Source: Blautia wexlerae
GTDB taxonomy: Bacteria > Bacillota > Clostridia > Lachnospirales > Lachnospiraceae
Reading direction: 5' to 3'
Length of the DNA: 64,000 nt
Assembly: GCF_013300825.1 (NCBI RefSeq)
Contig: NZ_JAAIMY010000004.1
Span: forward strand, 62,001-126,000
Position numbers and translations under genes: made by a program. This document shows, piece by piece, positions 51,533 through 61,134 of the stretch. Each line of letters opens with the position of its first letter. Position 1 is the first letter of the stretch. The notes under the pieces were generated by a model. That model searched no databases and was not told the DNA's origin. It was given only the letters and a program-made list of their open reading frames with translations.

Positions 51533-52558
51533 TCAGAACTGTTTCAGGAAACGGATATCATTCTCATAGAGCAGTCTCATGTCATCAATCTCATATTTCA
51601 GAAGTGCGATACGCTCAAGACCTACACCAAATGCAAATCCTGTGTACTCTTCCGGATCGATCCCGCACATGCTTAATACATTCGGATGAACCATACCACA
51701 GCCAAGGATTTCAATCCAGCCAGAGCCTTTACAGAAACGACAGCCCTTACCGCCGCATTTAAAACAGGATACATCTACCTCTGCACTTGGTTCTGTGAAT
51801 GGAAAATGGTGCGGTCTGAATTTTGTTTTTGTCTCAGGTCCGAACAATTCCTGTGCAAATTCCTGGAGAGTTCCCTTAAGGTCTGCAAAAGTAATATTCT
51901 TGTCAATTACAAGTCCTTCAATCTGATGGAAGGAAGGAGAATGCGTTGCATCTACTTCATCAGAACGGAACACGCGGCCGGGTGCGATCATACGGATCGG
52001 CAGTTTGCCTTTCTCCATGGTACGTGCCTGAACCGGTGATGTCTGGGAACGAAGAAGAATGGAATCATTGATAAAGAAAGTATCCTGTTCATCACGTGCC
52101 GGATGATTCTCCGGAATATTCAGCTTGGTAAAGTTATAATCTGCATATTCTACTTCCGGTCCCTCTACTACTTCATAGCCCATGCCGACAAAGATACGCT
52201 CTACTTCTTCCAGAGCAATGGTATTCGGATGGCGGTGACCGATCTTAGCTTTCTTTGCAGGCAAAGTAACGTCGATCACTTCCTGTTTCATCTTCTCTTC
52301 ACGGACTGCTTCTTCCAGTTTCTGTTTAGATTCATCAAGAAGTGCTTCGATCTTACTTCTTGTTTCATTTACAAGCTGTCCAACTTTCGGGCGTTCTTCC
52401 GGGGCAACATCTTTCATGCTTTTTAAGATTGCAGTCAGCTCGCCTTTCTTACCAAGGTATGCCACACGTACTTCATTCAGTTTGTCCAGGCCTTCGGATT
52501 CATCAATCCGCTTTCTGGCTGCTTCAGCCAGTTCCTGAAGTCTTTCTTTCATATCCAT
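51533..52558 (-). CDS. pheS: Phenylalanyl-tRNA synthetase alpha subunit
   Basis: The 341-residue protein has an N-terminal coiled coil, then class II motifs: [54 protein letters not shown], and [39 protein letters not shown] stands near the C-terminus. It charges tRNA-Phe with PheT. A four-Cys insertion ([17 protein letters not shown]) is normal in Firmicutes PheS. AGGAG lies nine bases before the ATG. Confidence 0.98.
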   Translation of the reverse strand: MDMKERLQELAEAARKRIDESEGLDKLNEVRVAYLGKKGELTAILKSMKDVAPEERPKVGQLVNETRSKIEALLDESKQKLEEAVREEKMKQEVIDVTLPAKKAKIGHRHPNTIALEEVERIFVGMGYEVVEGPEVEYADYNFTKLNIPENHPARDEQDTFFINDSILLRSQTSPVQARTMEKGKLPIRMIAPGRVFRSDEVDATHSPSFHQIEGLVIDKNITFADLKGTLQEFAQELFGPETKTKFRPHHFPFTEPSAEVDVSCFKCGGKGCRFCKGSGWIEILGCGMVHPNVLSMCGIDPEEYTGFAFGVGLERIALLKYEIDDMRLLYENDIRFLKQF

Positions 52559-52604
52559 GTTCTCTTTCTCCTTTATGTCATAATAGCAGGAGCGGTAAAA
52601 AACA

Positions 52605-52862
52605 AAAACTCCGTCCCAATAAAGGGACGGAGTAAAATATCCGCGGTACCACCCTGCTTCCTGTATCTTCTACAGGCTCTCGGTCTGCTTAACGCGCAGT
52701 AACGTCATCTCCTACTCAGTGATCACTGTCATTCAGAAATGCGGCTCCGGTGGGAAATTCAGGAAATATCTGAACCTGAGGCAGCTTCCAGCCGATGACT
52801 TCCTCTCTCTGGCGGAAAATAAATCCCTGTAAACACCTTCTAAGCCTTTCAAAATTATCAAC
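52605..52862 (-). promoter_or_regulatory. T-box leader (phenylalanine) of pheST
   Basis: The pheS leader contains the T-box core GCAGGGTGGTACCGCGG (52641-52657) that pairs with uncharged tRNA, and then the terminator hairpin ACTCCGTCCC/GGGACGGAGT with a T run (52602-52633). A specifier helix lies near 52755-52780, with a TTC Phe codon in GAATTTCCC. Uncharged tRNA-Phe should allow read-through into pheST. Confidence 0.9.
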
Positions 52863-52869
52863 ATTAATA

Positions 52870-52898
52870 ATCATGCCACAGACTTAAAAATCTGTCAA
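52870..52898 (-). promoter_or_regulatory. Promoter of the pheST T-box operon
   Basis: TTGACA (52893-52898) and CATGAT (52870-52875) are 17 bases apart; the -35 overlaps the yihY stop codon. Confidence 0.75.
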
Positions 52899-53812
52899 GT
52901 ATCATTTTTATTTTTATTCTTCCGGCGTTCCTTTTCATAAATCATCAAATCCCTGACAGATCTGTGCGCAAGCCGGAATTCCTTTTCGAAATATGCATTG
53001 ATTTCTGCACCATACAGCAAAAGATTCATACAAATATACAACCAGAGCATAACCATGATGATCGTTGCAAGATTCCCATACATATTACTGAATCCCGGAA
53101 AGATTTCAAAATAAAAAGAAAATCCATATGAGAAGATCGACCAGGCAACCGCTATGATCAATGCTCCCGGAATCTGGCTTTTAAATGTTGCTTTTCTGTT
53201 TGGCAGAACTTTGTACAGCATGAGAAAGACCAGAAACAACACACCAAATACCAGCAGCGCTCTTGCTCCCAGGATTCTACCAAGGATTCTTCCGAGAAAG
53301 GGTATATATTTTGATACAGCTTTCTGTATTTCGTTTCCAAGTACAAGCATAAGCAAAGATATGATGACCGCGATCACCAGCGATAACGTATAAAATACTG
53401 CATAAATCCTGGTCAGCAGCCAATTACGGGTTTCTTTTACATGATAGATAGTGTTTAATCCGTTAATGATCGACTGCATTCCCTTTCCGGCAGACCATAA
53501 GGCCACAAGCGCTGAAAGGGGGACGATCGCAGTACTTCTTTTATATACGTCGACTACAATTCCGAGTACAAAGCTCTGCAGATTTTCCGGGATAAATGCA
53601 ATGATCGCATCTCTGACTACATTATAAGTCAGAGGTGTATACCTCACCAGTGTGGTCAGAAACAGGATACATGGGATAAAAGACATGATCAGGAAATATG
53701 CTGCCTGCGTGGCATATGCCCCGACATGATCTCCGGATACGCGTTTCATAAATCCCATCAGAAGACCTATGACCGATCCATTTCTCTTTTTCCGCTCCAT
53801 AAATTTCTCCAT
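52895..53812 (-). CDS. YihY/BrkB-family membrane protein
   Basis: The 305-residue protein has about six membrane helices and the YihY pattern: AAYFLIMSFIPCILFLTTLVRYTPL near the start, then PLSALVALWSAGKGMQSIINGLNTIYHVKETRN and YGNLATIIMVMLWLYICMNLLLYGAEINAYFE. These proteins were once called ribonuclease BN by mistake; their function is unsettled. AGGAGG stands upstream. A highly charged tail (RRKNKNKND) ends the protein. Confidence 0.93.
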   Translation of the reverse strand: MEKFMERKKRNGSVIGLLMGFMKRVSGDHVGAYATQAAYFLIMSFIPCILFLTTLVRYTPLTYNVVRDAIIAFIPENLQSFVLGIVVDVYKRSTAIVPLSALVALWSAGKGMQSIINGLNTIYHVKETRNWLLTRIYAVFYTLSLVIAVIISLLMLVLGNEIQKAVSKYIPFLGRILGRILGARALLVFGVLFLVFLMLYKVLPNRKATFKSQIPGALIIAVAWSIFSYGFSFYFEIFPGFSNMYGNLATIIMVMLWLYICMNLLLYGAEINAYFEKEFRLAHRSVRDLMIYEKERRKNKNKNDT

Positions 53813-53944
53813 TCTGTTATTTGCCTCCTGTGGAGACTACAAAACAATATGCAGCAGGTTGAAAACTGCTTTCTGTTATCATACCATGAAACTGCTTCTG
53901 TGACAAATATGAATTATTTACCGGGACTGCTATAAAATCCTGTA

Positions 53945-53992
53945 ACGCAAAAACTGGTTTCCTTCATATAATTCTATATGAAAGAAACCAGT
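53945..53992 (-). terminator. Terminator downstream of the aldose epimerase gene
   Basis: ACTGGTTTC and GAAACCAGT with inner arms CATATA/TATATG form a long stem followed on the minus strand by TTTTTGCG. It lies 53 bases after the epimerase stop. Confidence 0.75.
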
Positions 53993-54044
53993 ATAATATG
54001 CAACGTATCTATAGCTACTCAGCAGTATTTGCCGGCACACTCAG

Positions 54045-55115
54045 TTATCCCCTGGAATTTCTGACATAAAAACGATAAGATGTTACAGAATCATACTGTT
54101 CTCCAACATTCAGTATCGGCGAATGGAAGTCTTCAACATTAACTGCATTTGGTTCAACCTGAGTTTCCAGGCAGAAAGCCTCTCTTTTATTATAAACATG
54201 ACCGTTTTTACCATTTTCATTTTCAACAAAATTAGCTGCATAGAACTGTACACATGGGCAGTCAGAAGTAACATCCATGGCAATTTTGCTCTTTTCGCTA
54301 TATGCAGTGGCAATGAGTCTTCTATTTCCTTTTGCATAATTATCTGTTACATAGTTATGATCGTATCCACCTGTGAATTTCAACTGATCAAAGTCTGCTT
54401 CAATATCCTGTCCGATCTTCTTTGCAGTTCTGAAATCCATCGGAGTTCCGGCAACTTCTTCGTAAATACCGGTCGGAATGGAATGACTGTCAGCTACAGG
54501 AGTATAATATTTTGCATGGAGTGTAAGATACTGATCCATAGCTGTTCCGCTGCCCTCACCATCCAGATTGAAATAAGAATGATTTGTCATATTTGCAACT
54601 GTCGGCTCATCGCAGATTCCCTGATAATGGATTTTCAGTTCGTTTTCTTCGGTAAATTCGTATTTCACAGATACATCAAATTCTCCGGGATAGCCATTCT
54701 CCCCATCCGGACTGATACGGTTAAACACAACACTGTTCTTATCCTGGGAAATCTCTGCTACTTTCCAGAGTTTCTTTTCAAACCCATTCGGTCCGCTGTG
54801 AAGATTGTTGTCATTCTCGTTTTGTGCAAGTATTACTTCTTTTCCATGAATGGAGAATCTGGCTTTGGCAATACGATTACCACTTCTTCCGATCGTAGCA
54901 CCAAAAAAGCATCCATTTACTTCATAAGATGCCAGATCATCATATCCAAGCACTACATCTGTCAAGACACCATCCTTATCCGGTACACAAACCTTCACCA
55001 GGATTGCTCCAAAATCAGTTACTTCCACATAGGCTCCGGATTTATTCTCCAGATGAAAAATCTTTACTGTTTCCCCGGTCTGTAATACACCGAATTTTCT
55101 TTCAGAAACACCCAT
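54045..55115 (-). CDS. galM: Aldose 1-epimerase (galactose mutarotase)
   Basis: The start MGVSERKFGVL at 55115 follows GGGAGG at nine bases; a longer frame to 55196 overlaps the 6S-type RNA terminator. The 356-residue beta-sandwich shows GATIGRSGNRIAKARF, NNDNNLHSGPNGFEKKLW, NMTNHSYFNLDGEGSG with the catalytic His, GGYDHNYV and the catalytic Glu region NKREAFCLETQVEPNAVN. It interconverts alpha and beta hexose anomers. No sugar operon surrounds it. Confidence 0.95.
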   Translation of the reverse strand: MGVSERKFGVLQTGETVKIFHLENKSGAYVEVTDFGAILVKVCVPDKDGVLTDVVLGYDDLASYEVNGCFFGATIGRSGNRIAKARFSIHGKEVILAQNENDNNLHSGPNGFEKKLWKVAEISQDKNSVVFNRISPDGENGYPGEFDVSVKYEFTEENELKIHYQGICDEPTVANMTNHSYFNLDGEGSGTAMDQYLTLHAKYYTPVADSHSIPTGIYEEVAGTPMDFRTAKKIGQDIEADFDQLKFTGGYDHNYVTDNYAKGNRRLIATAYSEKSKIAMDVTSDCPCVQFYAANFVENENGKNGHVYNKREAFCLETQVEPNAVNVEDFHSPILNVGEQYDSVTSYRFYVRNSRG

Positions 55116-55174
55116 CGTTTCCAACCTCCCGTATATAAAGAATAATATTATAGCAATTCCGCTAAATACCAGTA

Positions 55175-55404
55175 TAATAAAAAAGAGCCTCTGCATGGCT
55201 CATTTTTTACAGTTCCCGAAATGCCGTTCCCTTCCCATTGACGCCTAGCCGCAGCTAGGTGGGTATCCTCAACAGACCTTCTGTCTTCCGCTGCGTAATG
55301 ACGGCCTGACATCCGGCCTGCGATCTTGGATTCCCGTTAAAGTCGATGTAGGTTCAAAAAAAGAAGGGGCCTCGCACATTTCAGGATATTCACTGTTTTT
55401 AACT
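55175..55404 (-). ncRNA. ssrS: 6S RNA (SsrS-like)
   Basis: A free-standing transcript unit lies between thrC and galM. A perfect promoter (TTGAAA, 17 bases, TATAAT) and a terminator (GAGCC/GGCTC plus T run at 55178-55201) bound about 230 bases without a reading frame. The ends pair: ACAGT with ACTGT, CCTGAAATG with CATTTCGGG, and CCCTTC with GAAGGG, giving the long closing stem of 6S RNA. The centre holds unpaired-looking stretches and the hairpin CCTAGC-TGCG-GCTAGG. 6S RNA imitates an open promoter and binds sigma-70-type RNA polymerase. The assignment is by structure and memory of Clostridia 6S sequences. Confidence 0.72.
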
Positions 55405-55410
55405 GATTTT

Positions 55411-55439
55411 ATTATACTCTAGTATATTCTTTTTTTCAA
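55411..55439 (-). promoter_or_regulatory. Promoter of the 6S-like RNA
   Basis: TTGAAA (55434-55439), 17-base spacer, TATAAT (55411-55416) on the minus strand; predicted start about 55404. Confidence 0.85.
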
Positions 55440-55470
55440 CATAAAATGTAGAATTAATTACATTTTTTTA

Positions 55471-56961
55471 TTACCGGATTCCAAGAATATCTTTTACTGC
55501 TTCCGGCATATCCGGTGCGTCTACTACTCTGTCATGAAGTACCGGTGCTGTGCGGATTGTTTCAACAGCCTGTGGGAGTTTCACTCCGGAAAGACTGCTC
55601 AGTTCATCAGCAAGTGCAAAATCGTCTTTATCTTCTGCATTTACCCCAAGCGCTTCCATTACGCTTCTTGTAAATTTATATGGGCTTGCCGTGGATGCAA
55701 TGACAGTTGGTGTAGAATCCCCGGTATCCTTTACATATTTGTCATAAACACCCGCTGCAACTGCAGTATGAGTATCGATCACATAGTGGCTGTCTTTAAA
55801 TATCTTCGCGATTGTTTTCGCTGTTTCCTCTTCTGTGCAGTAATTACCATAGAAATCTGTAAGCTGTGCTTTCATATCCTCTGTGATCGTATATTCACCG
55901 CCTGATGTAAGAGACTGCATCAGTTCTGCACACTTCTTCGCATCACTGCCTGCAATACGGTAGATCAGACGTTCCAGATTGCTGGAGATCAGAATATCCA
56001 TAGATGGTGAGGTGGTAAGGATAAAGTCACGTTTTCTGTCATAAATTCCTGTTCTGAAGAAGTCATACAGAACTTTGTTGTCATTAGATGCGCAGATAAG
56101 TTTATGAATCGGAAGTCCCATCTGTTTCGCATAATAAGCTGCAAGAATATTACCAAAGTTTCCGGTAGGCACGACTACATTGATCTCCTGTCCGTCTTTG
56201 ATCTTACTCTGACGTACAAGTGATGCATATGCATATACGTAATAAACAATCTGTGGTACAAGACGCCCGATATTAATAGAGTTTGCTGAAGAAAACTGGT
56301 ATCCTGCTGCATCAAGTTCCGCTTCAAGTTCTTTATCATTGAACATTTTCTTTACAGCAGTCTGGGCATCGTCAAAGTTTCCTGTGATTCCTACAACATA
56401 TGTATTGTTGCCCTTTTGAGTTACCATCTGTTTCTCCTGAATAGGGCTTACACCATGTTTTGGATAAAAAACAATGATCTTAGTTCCCGGAACATCTGCA
56501 AATCCGGCCATGGCTGCTTTGCCTGTATCTCCGGAAGTAGCGGTAAGAATAACAATCTCATTCTTCACCTGGTTCTTCTTGGCTGCTGTAGTCATAAGAT
56601 GTGGAAGAATTGATAATGCCATATCTTTAAATGCGATAGTTGCACCATGATACAGTTCGAGGAAATAAGCTCCATCCGCCTCGTGAAGCGGTGCGATCTC
56701 TTTCGTATCAAATTTTTCATCATAGGCATTGTTGATGCAGTTCTTTAATTCTTCTTCCGTAAAATCAGTAAGAAAGCGTTTCATTACCTCATATGCTGTT
56801 TCCTGATAGTTCATCTCTGCCAATTTATCCATTGGAACATCCAGCTTCGGAATCTCTGTCGGCACAAATAAGCCGCCATCCTCAGAAAGCCCCTTTAAAA
56901 TAGCCATAGAAGCTGTTACGGTTTCTTCTTTTCCTCTTGTGCTTTTGTATAATACCTGCAT
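55471..56961 (-). CDS. thrC: Threonine synthase
   Basis: The 496-residue protein matches the longer bacterial ThrC type: MQVLYKSTRGKEETVTASMAILKGLSEDGGLFVP at the start, ELYHGATIAFKDMALSILPHLM with the PLP Lys, ILTATSGDTGKAAMAGF, and VVPTGNFGNILAAYYAKQMGLP. It converts O-phosphohomoserine to threonine. It stands alone, bounded by the 6S-type RNA downstream and by the sleB terminator upstream. Confidence 0.97.
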   Translation of the reverse strand: MQVLYKSTRGKEETVTASMAILKGLSEDGGLFVPTEIPKLDVPMDKLAEMNYQETAYEVMKRFLTDFTEEELKNCINNAYDEKFDTKEIAPLHEADGAYFLELYHGATIAFKDMALSILPHLMTTAAKKNQVKNEIVILTATSGDTGKAAMAGFADVPGTKIIVFYPKHGVSPIQEKQMVTQKGNNTYVVGITGNFDDAQTAVKKMFNDKELEAELDAAGYQFSSANSINIGRLVPQIVYYVYAYASLVRQSKIKDGQEINVVVPTGNFGNILAAYYAKQMGLPIHKLICASNDNKVLYDFFRTGIYDRKRDFILTTSPSMDILISSNLERLIYRIAGSDAKKCAELMQSLTSGGEYTITEDMKAQLTDFYGNYCTEEETAKTIAKIFKDSHYVIDTHTAVAAGVYDKYVKDTGDSTPTVIASTASPYKFTRSVMEALGVNAEDKDDFALADELSSLSGVKLPQAVETIRTAPVLHDRVVDAPDMPEAVKDILGIR

Positions 56962-57189
56962 GATATTTCCTGCCTTTCCAAAGTTATTCGTAACTGTTGT
57001 GTACCTTTGCAGTGATGTTATAGCAATCCTATAAACTGCAGAACAGTTACCGGTTTCATTTCGTCAATTGAGCACATTATAGCATATACTTTAGTAAAAT
57101 ACTATCCTAAATTATTTTTCTTTTTCTTCCGCTTTTTATAATTGATTACCAATTTTATGAAATGATGCCTTTGTAAGGATCGTTATATA

Positions 57190-57230
57190 CGCAAAAAAGC
57201 ATCAGTCAGTGCAATGACTAATGCTTTTCG
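57190..57230 (-). terminator. Terminator of the cell wall hydrolase gene
   Basis: AAAAGCATTAGTCA and TGACTGATGCTTTTTT pair around TTGCAC with a T run, about 57 bases after the stop at 57286. The remaining bases of 56,962-57,285 hold the thrC leader and no gene. Confidence 0.85.
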
Positions 57231-57285
57231 TAATCTCCACAGAGGACTTACCTGATTGCTATAACCTCATCAGTATTCTGTATTT

Positions 57286-58122
57286 TCACGATTCCTGTCC
57301 GGAATCAGGATATGTGTAAAATTCATGAACTCCGTATTTAAATAATCGTTTCAGATCTTTTTCAAACCAGGAAACATTTTGTGCTTCTGCTTCGGACTTC
57401 TGGATAAAAAACAGTGCTCCTTCTGAATAGTCCACGCCCTCAAGGGCCTGTTTTACAGCTTCTTTTGTCTCATCTGTAACTGTTACTTCATTGATACGTC
57501 CGTCGTATGTAGGTGAAAACTGTGGAACGCCATCTGTATTCTGCCATACTACTTCCGTAACTGTGTCCGGGAACTCTTTATTTTTCACACGGTTCATAAT
57601 CACATTAGCCACCAGGACACGTCCCTTAACATCTTCTGTACCGGCCTCGGCCTCTACAATATGAAGTAATGTATCATAATCCGCATCTGACATCATCCGG
57701 GCATTCTCTGCAAGAGAGATTGTTTTTGCATCCAGATCATTGATCCTTTTTTCCATAGAAGAACTGACATCAAATTCCGCTACATTATCTTCAATAAATT
57801 TAATTCTCTGGCCGACCATTACCTGTTCACAGGAAGTTCCAATGCGCTGCACGGATTTTTTCTGCAAAGCTGTGGCATTCATGCCGGATATTACACCTGC
57901 AATACCTGTAGGCAGTACATCTGCCTCATCAGACCGGGAAGAAAAAGTTTCCGTTTCATTCCCGGAAGCTGCATATACTTCATTTTTTCCATTGTAATCT
58001 GCTATCCTTCCGCCTGCCGCAAATGCAATAGCTGTACTTGTACATACAGTGACCAATATCAGACTACGGACAGAACTGCCTGCCTGTCTGTTTTTTGCTT
58101 TTTGAACTTTCATACTTATCAT
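57286..58122 (-). CDS. SleB-type cell wall hydrolase
   Basis: The 278-residue protein has a signal-anchor (about residues 18-38). A LysM-like/linker part follows, then a C-terminal Hydrolase_2 domain: LLHIVEAEAGTEDVKGRVLVANVIMNRVKNKEFPDTVTEVVW with the catalytic Glu in EAEAG, and QALEGVDYSEGALFFI. The domain is that of SleB/CwlJ lytic transglycosylases, used in spore cortex lysis or cell wall turnover. The gene has its own perfect promoter (58182-58210) and terminator, so it is expressed alone, probably in growing cells. Confidence 0.92.
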   Translation of the reverse strand: MISMKVQKAKNRQAGSSVRSLILVTVCTSTAIAFAAGGRIADYNGKNEVYAASGNETETFSSRSDEADVLPTGIAGVISGMNATALQKKSVQRIGTSCEQVMVGQRIKFIEDNVAEFDVSSSMEKRINDLDAKTISLAENARMMSDADYDTLLHIVEAEAGTEDVKGRVLVANVIMNRVKNKEFPDTVTEVVWQNTDGVPQFSPTYDGRINEVTVTDETKEAVKQALEGVDYSEGALFFIQKSEAEAQNVSWFEKDLKRLFKYGVHEFYTYPDSGQES

Positions 58123-58181
58123 TCCTTACATTTTTTAATTACATGATTAAATTCTGTAACATTTCTGTAATTTATAAGAAA

Positions 58182-58210
58182 ATTATATTTAACAGAATCA
58201 ATTTTGTCAA
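58182..58210 (-). promoter_or_regulatory. Promoter of the SleB-type hydrolase gene
   Basis: TTGACA (58205-58210), a 17-base spacer and TATAAT (58182-58187): a consensus housekeeping promoter, with TGTAACATTT repeats on either side (58156, 58226). Confidence 0.85.
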
Positions 58211-58359
58211 GCTTTTTTTACAATTCTGTAACATTTTAGCAAATGTACTGTTACTGTTCGCACCCCAATATTCTTTCTCGGATTTTCTTTCCGGAAATCT
58301 TCTCAAATGTATTATTTACAAGGTTTTCTATAGTACACCAGTAAAAGATTGATAAAATA

Positions 58360-58400
58360 AAGTTAAAGAGAGACCCTAAATGAAATCTCTCTTTAATATA
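58360..58400 (-). terminator. Terminator of the methyltransferase fusion gene
   Basis: TTAAAGAGAGA and TCTCTCTTTAA pair around TTTCATTTAGGG, followed by a T-rich stretch, about 50 bases after the stop at 58451. Confidence 0.75.
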
Positions 58401-58450
58401 TGTTCTGCTTTTTATGATTATTACAATTTTTTGACCTTTTGACCGTGATA

Positions 58451-60955
58451 TCAACTATTTTTTTCACCACAGACCAGGAACATAGGAGTTGGGTTATAAA
58501 ACTCATCCTTCTTTGTATAAATTCTGCTGCTGATACCCAGATCAATGGAGAATCTGTTGATACCCAGTTTTCCCAGTGTCTCCAGATCCCAGGCAGGGCG
58601 TACATAGGAACTGATAGGAAGCTGGCGTTTAATCTCCTCGCATTCCTGCATCATGGCATCGCCTACTGTAAAATGAGCATGATTGGCAGGCAAATCAGTA
58701 GTATCTGAGAAATCATCTGCACCATAATTCGCATCCGCATTGATCAGGATTCCTCCCGGTTTCAGCACACGAATCCATTCTTTATATGCTCTTGCTGCAT
58801 CCGGAAGTGTCCAGGTAAGATTTCTGGACACGATCACATCAAAGGTACCATCAGGAAAATCAGGATTTTCCGCATCCATCACTTCAAACGTACAGGAAGC
58901 ATTCTCTTCTTTTGCCAGTTCCCTGGAATGAATGATCATATCCGGTGTCAGATCGATTCCTGTAACTTCATGTCCCAGTTTTGCTAAAAGAATGGAAAAA
59001 AAGCCTGCACCGCATCCCACATCCAGAATCCTTAATTTTCCATCAGGAAGAAAAGCCCCGATCTCTTTTTGCCATTTATCAGCCATATCACTGTGAAGCT
59101 CAGCTCTTCTCTGTTCCATAAAACTGTCGCTTCTTTTCGCCCAGTAATTTGTGATCTTTTCCTTGCGTTCATCCTTTCTTCTGCTGAAACTGCCATATGC
59201 GATCATCGGACCATCCTTAATAACCTGAAGACTTCCCGCCTGATATAGAACCACTCCATTTAAATCGGATAAACTTGTCTCCAGAATATTTCCCTCATAA
59301 TCCTTAATACAGCCAAGATACTCTCCAACCTTAATGATATCTCCCGGTTTTTTGGCAGGATACCACAGCCCGGATACACTGGCAGACTGATAACGCACAT
59401 CTTCAATTTCCATGGGATAATAATTACTGTAACTTCTCATGCCATCGTAAACACCCAGCGCACACAGAATATTACGCACATCTTTTCTTGTAGAATGAAC
59501 CTCCTCCAGACTCCAGCCTCCCATCTGGCCACGTTCGATCAGAACACTGGGAATGCCACATGCGGCAGCATAATTGTAAGAACCACCGGATGCCACATTA
59601 GACTTTACCATATAGGGAACATCTGCCTGTTCTGCCATCTTCCTTGACATCTGAACCACATCTTCATCTGCACATCCGGCATAGTAAATATAAGGCGTAA
59701 GCTGCTCATAATCATCCCCGCTGTGAAGATCAATATAATAATCTGCTGCACTGTGAAGCTTCTGAACCACCTCATACGCCAGACGGTCCATCCTGGTTCC
59801 CTGCGGATTCCCGGGAAATACACGATTCAGATTCTTTTCATCCTCCGGGCAGACACTGCCGCTCCTTTCCTCAAATTCCTTTCTGCACACAGTCTTAACC
59901 AGGATCACTCTTCCATGGATCTTCTCAGGCTTCAGTTTATCTGCAAGCTCAACAGCAGCCTGGATTCCCACATATTCTCCTCCATGGACCGCAGCAGTGA
60001 TCAGAACTGTCTTTCCGGGATGAGAACCGCAGATTACTGTATAAGGAAGCGAAAACTCACCTCCGCCCAGTTTCAGGAATCCGCTCTTTTTCATACCCGG
60101 AGCAGCACACAGCATGACATCTTCCAATTTTCTTTCCCTGTCATATCCGCTATTCGGATTACTCATCCCAACATTCTCAGACCAGATATCTTTCCCGTTC
60201 TTCACAGCACTGATCATAAACATCGGCGTAGAATGATAATTCAGCTTCTCTTCCTGACTCCACACCCTCTGCCAGATCCCGGTATCCACTGCCACAGATT
60301 CAAACCCGTTTTCCTTCAGAAACTTCCTGTCCCAGGATGGTCTGTTAATAGAAGAAAGAGGCATCTGCAGTGCAATCTTCTCCATCCTGTCAATATCCGT
60401 ACAAAGATAATGATCATCCAGGTTCTCACTCTCCACACTCTTTCTGTCCGCTTCATAAGACTGACGCTTTTCTTCATCATAAAGATAGCCATACCAGTTC
60501 GCATCGAAATTAAGAAGCTTTCCGCCCGGTTTCAGTACGCGACACCACTCTTCATAAGCTCTCTTAGGATCCTTCAGATTCCATGTCAGATTCCTGCTGA
60601 TCACAACATCAAACACATCATCCTCAAATTCCAGATTCTGTGCATCCATCTTATAAAAAGAAATCCGCTCACAAAGATTACCGGCATTCTTCTTCGCAGT
60701 ATCCAACATCTCCTGCGTATAATCAACAGCAGTCACCTTATATCCCGCCTCAGCCAGAATAACAGGAAAAAATCCAGGTCCTGTTCCGATATCCAAAATC
60801 TTAATCTCATCCTTCGCTTTCTCTGGGAACTGCCCTTTCAACACCTCAAGCCATGCTCCCTTCTGCATCCCATTCAATTCCTTATGATTAACTTCAGAAT
60901 ACCCCTCAGCCCGGGTAGTCCAGTAACTCTCAATCTCCGATAATAAATCCTTCAC
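58451..60955 (-). CDS. Three-domain fusion: methyltransferase, zinc deacylase, methyltransferase
   Basis: The best start is GTG 60955, behind GGAGG; the frame is open to 60991 (846 residues, used for numbering). Residues 16-265 are a class I SAM methyltransferase (ILDIGTGPGFF at 65-75, VISRNLTWNLKDPKRAYEEW). Residues 290-600 are an AstE/AspA-type zinc deacylase with H336-x2-E339 in AAVHGGEYVG, H423 in DLHSGD and E486 in VLIERGQMGG. Residues 615-846 are a second methyltransferase (ILDVGCGAGFFSILLAKLG, VISRNLTWTLPDAARAYKEW) clearly related to the first. All three active sites look complete. No biosynthetic or transport gene is adjacent, so substrate and pathway are unknown. Confidence 0.88.
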   Translation of the reverse strand: MKDLLSEIESYWTTRAEGYSEVNHKELNGMQKGAWLEVLKGQFPEKAKDEIKILDIGTGPGFFPVILAEAGYKVTAVDYTQEMLDTAKKNAGNLCERISFYKMDAQNLEFEDDVFDVVISRNLTWNLKDPKRAYEEWCRVLKPGGKLLNFDANWYGYLYDEEKRQSYEADRKSVESENLDDHYLCTDIDRMEKIALQMPLSSINRPSWDRKFLKENGFESVAVDTGIWQRVWSQEEKLNYHSTPMFMISAVKNGKDIWSENVGMSNPNSGYDRERKLEDVMLCAAPGMKKSGFLKLGGGEFSLPYTVICGSHPGKTVLITAAVHGGEYVGIQAAVELADKLKPEKIHGRVILVKTVCRKEFEERSGSVCPEDEKNLNRVFPGNPQGTRMDRLAYEVVQKLHSAADYYIDLHSGDDYEQLTPYIYYAGCADEDVVQMSRKMAEQADVPYMVKSNVASGGSYNYAAACGIPSVLIERGQMGGWSLEEVHSTRKDVRNILCALGVYDGMRSYSNYYPMEIEDVRYQSASVSGLWYPAKKPGDIIKVGEYLGCIKDYEGNILETSLSDLNGVVLYQAGSLQVIKDGPMIAYGSFSRRKDERKEKITNYWAKRSDSFMEQRRAELHSDMADKWQKEIGAFLPDGKLRILDVGCGAGFFSILLAKLGHEVTGIDLTPDMIIHSRELAKEENASCTFEVMDAENPDFPDGTFDVIVSRNLTWTLPDAARAYKEWIRVLKPGGILINADANYGADDFSDTTDLPANHAHFTVGDAMMQECEEIKRQLPISSYVRPAWDLETLGKLGINRFSIDLGISSRIYTKKDEFYNPTPMFLVCGEKNS

Positions 60956-61134
60956 CTTATGCCAACCTCCATGCATGCAATTTATAATCATATATGACCA
61001 AAATTATATCAAATCCACCCTCCCCCCAACAAGCCCTCCCAGGGGATATATTTCACGTCTCAATTCATTTTTATATAAACAAAGTCCTTCTTATAATTCA
61101 CACTCCACTTTGTATTATATCTTAACCAAAACCA

